Under the pieces are notes generated by a model. It had not been told where the DNA came from and did no database searches. It saw nothing but the letters and a program-made list of their open reading frames with translations. Below are positions 5,593 through 8,113 of a stretch of 8,113 nucleotides of DNA, in pieces. How positions within the stretch are numbered: position 1 is the first letter of the stretch; each line of letters begins with the position of its first letter. Position numbers and translations under genes: made by a program. The stretch is from Gammaproteobacteria bacterium (lineage in GTDB: Bacteria > Pseudomonadota > Gammaproteobacteria > Pseudomonadales > Halomonadaceae): NCBI GenBank assembly GCA_023485185.1, contig JAMCZP010000275.1, forward strand, positions 1-8,113. Direction: 5' to 3'.

Positions 5593-5898
5593 TTATTCGC
5601 TGCTCTTTGGATCGACCTCATCTGTTTTTCGGTCAATATTATCTTTATGAGCTTTCTTCTCCTTCGCCAGCTGTACCCCAGCAAATGGGGCTGCCTCGCC
5701 AGAGGTGTTATGACCTGGTGATGAAGGGTTTTTATCAGCTTTCTGGTTATCGACGTTTTCGTCGGGTCGAAAGGGCTGGGGCTCTTGATGATGGGAGCCT
5801 TCACGCCCAGCTTTCTGATCGTCGTTAGGCATATCCTTATCTAGCAATTGCTTGGCCTTCTGACTCTCTTCGCGCTTATCAGTGGATTGACGATTCAT
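5593..5898 (-). CDS. highly charged, disordered hydrophilic protein
   Basis: The 101-residue product has an excellent ribosome site (AGGAGGG, 6 nt before the ATG). It is almost free of large hydrophobic residues and rich in Lys, Asp, Glu, Gln, Pro and Ser, for example DKREESQKAKQLLDKD and AKEKKAHKDNIDRKTDEVD. The only mildly hydrophobic stretch is EAAPFAGVQLA near residue 73. This composition fits an intrinsically disordered protein of the hydrophilin kind, a group tied to osmotic or desiccation stress; I recognise no named family. It starts 60 nt after the P450 stop on the same strand and may share its transcript, or use a promoter in the gap. An overlapping frame (5499-5804) is judged a shadow because this one has the ribosome site. 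Confidence 0.65.
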   Translation of the reverse strand: MNRQSTDKREESQKAKQLLDKDMPNDDQKAGREGSHHQEPQPFRPDENVDNQKADKNPSSPGHNTSGEAAPFAGVQLAKEKKAHKDNIDRKTDEVDPKSSE

Positions 5899-5911
5899 GA
5901 TTTCCCTCCTG

Positions 5912-5921
5912 GATAATGTCG
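5912..5921 (-). promoter_or_regulatory. shared leader 10-mer, copy 2
   Basis: This second CGACATTATC lies 13 nt before the ATG of the disordered protein, the same offset as copy 1 before the solute-binding fragment. Upstream, TTGATA (minus strand, in the P450-to-5898 gap) is 17 nt before TTATCC, which overlaps this copy, so a weak promoter is possible here. Confidence 0.3.
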
Positions 5922-5958
5922 TCGTAAGGTTTATATCAATGGGCTTAAAAAATGCTGA

Positions 5959-7254
5959 CTAATCGTTTTCTTCAGTGATGACAGAAAGAGGATCAATGGG
6001 ACGAACATTGCTAATAACCAGACCGCTCCTAGGGCGTGCTGGTATAACGTTCAGATCAACAGTGAGATCCTGGGGTGGTACCTCGTAGCTAATTTTTTGG
6101 GTAAATTGATCAATAGCCAAGTCAATAAGTGAGAGGGTGATAGCTTCGCCGGGGCAACGATGCTGCGTAGCATGCTCGCTGCCTCCTTGCGGGATCATTG
6201 CAAAACGGTAAAAATCATCACTTTCCTGCTCGAAACGTTCCGGCCAGAACTGGCCCGGCGTCTCCCAGCGTTGTGGGTCGTGATTAGTACCGTAAAGATC
6301 TAGAACCGTTTGTCTGCCGCGCTTAAAGCGATAGCCTTTCCAGGTAAAGTCAGTTTTGACCCTTGCCGCCAGGAAGGGAAAAAAAGGGTAGTAGCGCCTT
6401 ACCTCTTGAATGAAATGAAGGCGATAAACGTCTGAACCTTTCTGTTTAAGTTTTTCAAAACAATCTGGATGTTTATGCATCGCCAGTACGGCAAATACCA
6501 TATAGCGTGCTATCGCTACAATTGGCCGAATTACATTGAGTAGCTCAACGGCCACAGTGTGGCTTGGAAGGTAGTTTCCTTTGTTATCGAAAGCGTTGGC
6601 GAAAATTGCAAAAGGCAATGCCTGGTTCGCTTCGCCGGGTGTTTTCCGGTAGGTGTTAATCATACCTATTAGTTCACTTTCGATTGAGCGACGTGCCCGA
6701 CGACTTGCCCAATGTTTGGGTCCGATAGTGGCTCCGCCCTCAATCATAAGCACAAGGTTCTGCGTCATATCAGGCGCATCTACTCTGTGCAGTGGTATCC
6801 CGGCCCAATCGCATGCTGCGCGGCATAAAATGTTGTGGAGTTCATCAAGCAGGACGACGGATCCTTGTGACTTCCAATAAGAGAGGCGTATCCGCCAATG
6901 GTGCCCAACTAAATGCTTAAGGTTATCAATGCTCACGGGCGTCATCAGCGACAGAAACATCGCTTTACGTTGCTGGTGGGCTTCACCTTCAAGGCCTTGG
7001 ACACCCCCTTCTCCAAACAAGGTCCTTTTTAAGCGTTTGGGAGCAGCGTTTTCTCGGGTGAAGCGTTCGCTATCATAAAAAAGCTCAGCCGCCTCTTTAC
7101 CTCTCATAAAAATAGTTTTTTTTAGCAATAGCCGTGAGCGAAAAAGATTTGTGCCTAATCGATCACACTGCGCACCTATGTAAGGATATCCATTATGAGC
7201 TAAGGCAAGCGTACATTCATGGCTAACCAGCGGGGCTTCCCAGAGTGTATTCAT
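5959..7254 (-). CDS. CYP152-type P450 peroxygenase (fatty acid hydroxylase class)
   Basis: The 431-residue P450 belongs to the H2O2-driven fatty acid peroxygenases (P450 BS-beta, SP-alpha, OleT). The haem loop reads QGGSEHATQHRCPGEAIT with the axial ligand Cys367. The I-helix has Arg243-Pro244 in NVIRPIVAIARY, the arginine that binds the substrate carboxylate in place of the usual acid-alcohol pair. The N-terminal part LFGEGGVQGLEG...AHQQRKAMFLSLMT also matches the class. Gln86 occupies the position that is Gln in the beta-hydroxylase BS-beta and His in the decarboxylase OleT, so hydroxylation of fatty acids is the likelier reaction. No signal peptide is present, and no ferredoxin or reductase gene is nearby, as expected for a peroxide user. 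The ATG has AGGAGA 6 nt upstream. A perfect TATAAT lies about 50 nt upstream (7308-7303). Confidence 0.93.
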   Translation of the reverse strand: MNTLWEAPLVSHECTLALAHNGYPYIGAQCDRLGTNLFRSRLLLKKTIFMRGKEAAELFYDSERFTRENAAPKRLKRTLFGEGGVQGLEGEAHQQRKAMFLSLMTPVSIDNLKHLVGHHWRIRLSYWKSQGSVVLLDELHNILCRAACDWAGIPLHRVDAPDMTQNLVLMIEGGATIGPKHWASRRARRSIESELIGMINTYRKTPGEANQALPFAIFANAFDNKGNYLPSHTVAVELLNVIRPIVAIARYMVFAVLAMHKHPDCFEKLKQKGSDVYRLHFIQEVRRYYPFFPFLAARVKTDFTWKGYRFKRGRQTVLDLYGTNHDPQRWETPGQFWPERFEQESDDFYRFAMIPQGGSEHATQHRCPGEAITLSLIDLAIDQFTQKISYEVPPQDLTVDLNVIPARPRSGLVISNVRPIDPLSVITEEND

Positions 7255-7797
7255 TCAATTCTCCTGTATTTAGTTTCTTATAGCTGAGTCATTTTTTAAC
7301 TTATTATATGAAACCAATATTAGTAAACTGTAAAAATATATATAAGTAACTATTTTGTCCATTAGATGTAAAAAGCATAGGTGTTAATTGATTTTTTGCT
7401 TAGCTGCTAATGATTTTTAAAGATATTTTTAGATAAATTTAATGAATGTTAAGTTGGTGTGATTGCAGTCGACTTTGTTTTATATTGGCGTGTGTTTCGT
7501 TTCGTGGCTCTGATGTTACTTGCTTTTACTTTGGTTGATCAGTTGGTTGTCAGTTTTGAGTTTTTAATATATTGATTTTAGGTGTTTTTTTAATAATTTC
7601 ATCATGGCTCGCTATGGCTAAATGATAGGTTTTGTTATAACCCAGATTATTTATATGCTTTAATGAAAGTTAAAAAGAGATCTGTAGGCCAGTTGTCTCT
7701 TGAACTGATAGATTTATTGTCTAATCTGCATAGTGCTCGTTTAGGAAACGAGTGGATAGGCGAAAAGGTGTTAATTGTTCTATTTAGGAGATTTATC
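7255..7797. other. long AT-rich divergent intergenic region with promoter-like elements
   Basis: By hand count 7261-7620 is about 28% G+C, falling to about 20% in 7381-7440, far below the neighbouring genes. Bases 7441-7600 are strongly T/G-biased on the plus strand. It must hold the promoter of the P450 gene (TATAAT at 7308-7303, minus; a TTTACA at 7334-7329 is 20 nt away, too far for an ideal -35). It probably also holds that of the KGG gene (TTGTTA 7632-7637, 16 nt, TATGCT 7654-7659, plus; weak). Such AT-rich regions attract H-NS-type silencers, which is inference here. I see no gene: short frames inside it lack ribosome sites. Confidence 0.5.
7736..7752 (+). promoter_or_regulatory. hairpin in the KGG gene leader
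   Basis: CTCGTTT (7736-7742) and AAACGAG (7746-7752) form a perfect 7-bp stem around AGG, extendable by two G-U pairs. It ends 45 nt before the start codon and has no T-run, so it is not a terminator. It could stabilise or regulate the leader mRNA, or mark a palindromic protein-binding site. Confidence 0.35.
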
Positions 7798-8016
7798 ATG
7801 GTTGATAAACGCAATGATCAAGGAATGACACGAGAGGAAGCAGGCAAAAAAGGTGGTCAAGCCACTTCCGAAAGCCATGGCAAAGAGTTTTATGAAGATA
7901 TTGGCCATAAAGGGGGGCAACAGAGCGGAGGTAATTTTGCAAATGACCCCGAACGGGCCTCAGAGGCTGGTAAAAAAGGCGGCAAAAATAGCCACGGTGG
8001 AAATGGTTCCAGCTAA
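7798..8016 (+). CDS. KGG-repeat stress protein (YciG/GsiB-like)
   Basis: The 72-residue protein is hydrophilic and glycine-rich, with three KGG motifs at residues 18-20, 38-40 and 60-62. Each sits in a repeat of the form (E)AGKKGGQAT/IGHKGGQQS/EAGKKGGKNS, which is the bacterial KGG (stress-induced repeat) motif. Relatives such as GsiB in Bacillus and YciG in E. coli are induced by general stress or RpoS and are predicted to be disordered; the molecular role is unsettled. The ATG at 7798 is chosen because TAGGAG stands 8 nt upstream; the open frame reaches back to 7663 but that part has no ribosome site and no family likeness. The next gene starts 52 nt downstream on the same strand, probably in the same transcript. 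Confidence 0.9.
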   Translation: MVDKRNDQGMTREEAGKKGGQATSESHGKEFYEDIGHKGGQQSGGNFANDPERASEAGKKGGKNSHGGNGSS

Positions 8017-8068
8017 TCATTTTCTTCTGATTTACTAGTCAATGCTCGCAACAAGCTAGGAGAAAACT

Positions 8069-8113
8069 ATGAACAGTCCACTAAAGGATAAAAATTTTGA
8101 TATGGTCAGTACG
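8069..8113 (+). CDS. start of an unrecognised gene, cut by window end
   Basis: An ATG at 8069 is preceded 6 nt upstream by AGGAG, a strong ribosome site. Fifteen codons are visible, giving MNSPLKDKNFDMVST. From memory, a KDKNYDLVS-like opening occurs in small helical, possibly ferritin-like proteins found beside KGG genes, but so short a piece cannot establish this. Position after the KGG gene on the same strand suggests co-expression. Confidence 0.6.
   Translation, partial: MNSPLKDKNFDMVST

Noticed and set aside
5499..5804. 101-codon minus-strand frame overlapping the disordered protein
   Set aside because: It has no ribosome site and overlaps a frame with an excellent one; its basic, Arg-rich sequence looks like an out-of-frame reading.
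7513..7575. 20-codon hydrophobic plus-strand peptide in the AT-rich spacer
   Set aside because: No Shine-Dalgarno sequence, and T-rich DNA gives hydrophobic codons by chance.
7663..7797. 45-residue N-terminal extension of the KGG protein
   Set aside because: No ribosome site at 7663, no family likeness, and a good site just before 7798; treated as leader, with the chance of a real extension small.

Overview
The window looks like an accessory stretch of a gammaproteobacterial chromosome. A halophile of the Halomonadaceae is my best guess, inferred from the protein types (a CYP152 peroxygenase next to KGG and other small hydrophilic stress-type proteins, Ner-like phage genes, a YrbG-type exchanger). 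I have no marker gene to prove it. No rRNA, tRNA, CRISPR array or insertion sequence is visible.

Region 1 (1-2213) is the lysogeny and early control module of a temperate phage, probably of the transposable (Mu-like) group. A CI/LexA-type S24 repressor (+) faces a Ner-like regulator (-). Between them lie a promoter and repeated ATTCGGAACT half-sites, some of which run into the repressor gene. Two small early genes follow ner in a tightly packed minus-strand operon. That operon then collides with an unrelated plus-strand reading frame entering from the left edge, so the phage appears truncated there and no transposase is present. The repressor ends in a strong bidirectional terminator nested in a second inverted repeat.

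Region 2 (2444-5116), all on the minus strand, is a membrane-transport cluster. Read 5' to 3' it begins with a chain of three broken genes. The first 65-70 residues of a solute-binding lipoprotein are joined to the second half of a cation diffusion facilitator (CDF) transporter, which is joined to the second half of a YrbG-type Na+/Ca2+ exchanger. Each transporter piece also carries its own frameshift. Downstream and apparently intact are a GYGD-type potassium channel subunit (GTG start) and a META-domain lipoprotein (TTG start).

Region 3 (5234-8113) has a stress/envelope flavour. A minus-strand run carries a CYP152-type P450 peroxygenase, a highly charged disordered protein and a small protein ending in a DESFPASDPP-like tail. 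A very AT-rich, T/G-skewed spacer of about 540 bp separates it from a divergent plus-strand pair: a KGG-repeat (YciG/GsiB-like) protein and the first 15 codons of another gene cut by the window end.

The most useful points for follow-up are the three-gene deletion chimera with two extra frameshifts, the operator/promoter layout of the phage switch, an identical 10-mer placed 13 nt before the start codons of two separate minus-strand genes, and the glutamine at the CYP152 position that separates hydroxylases from decarboxylases.
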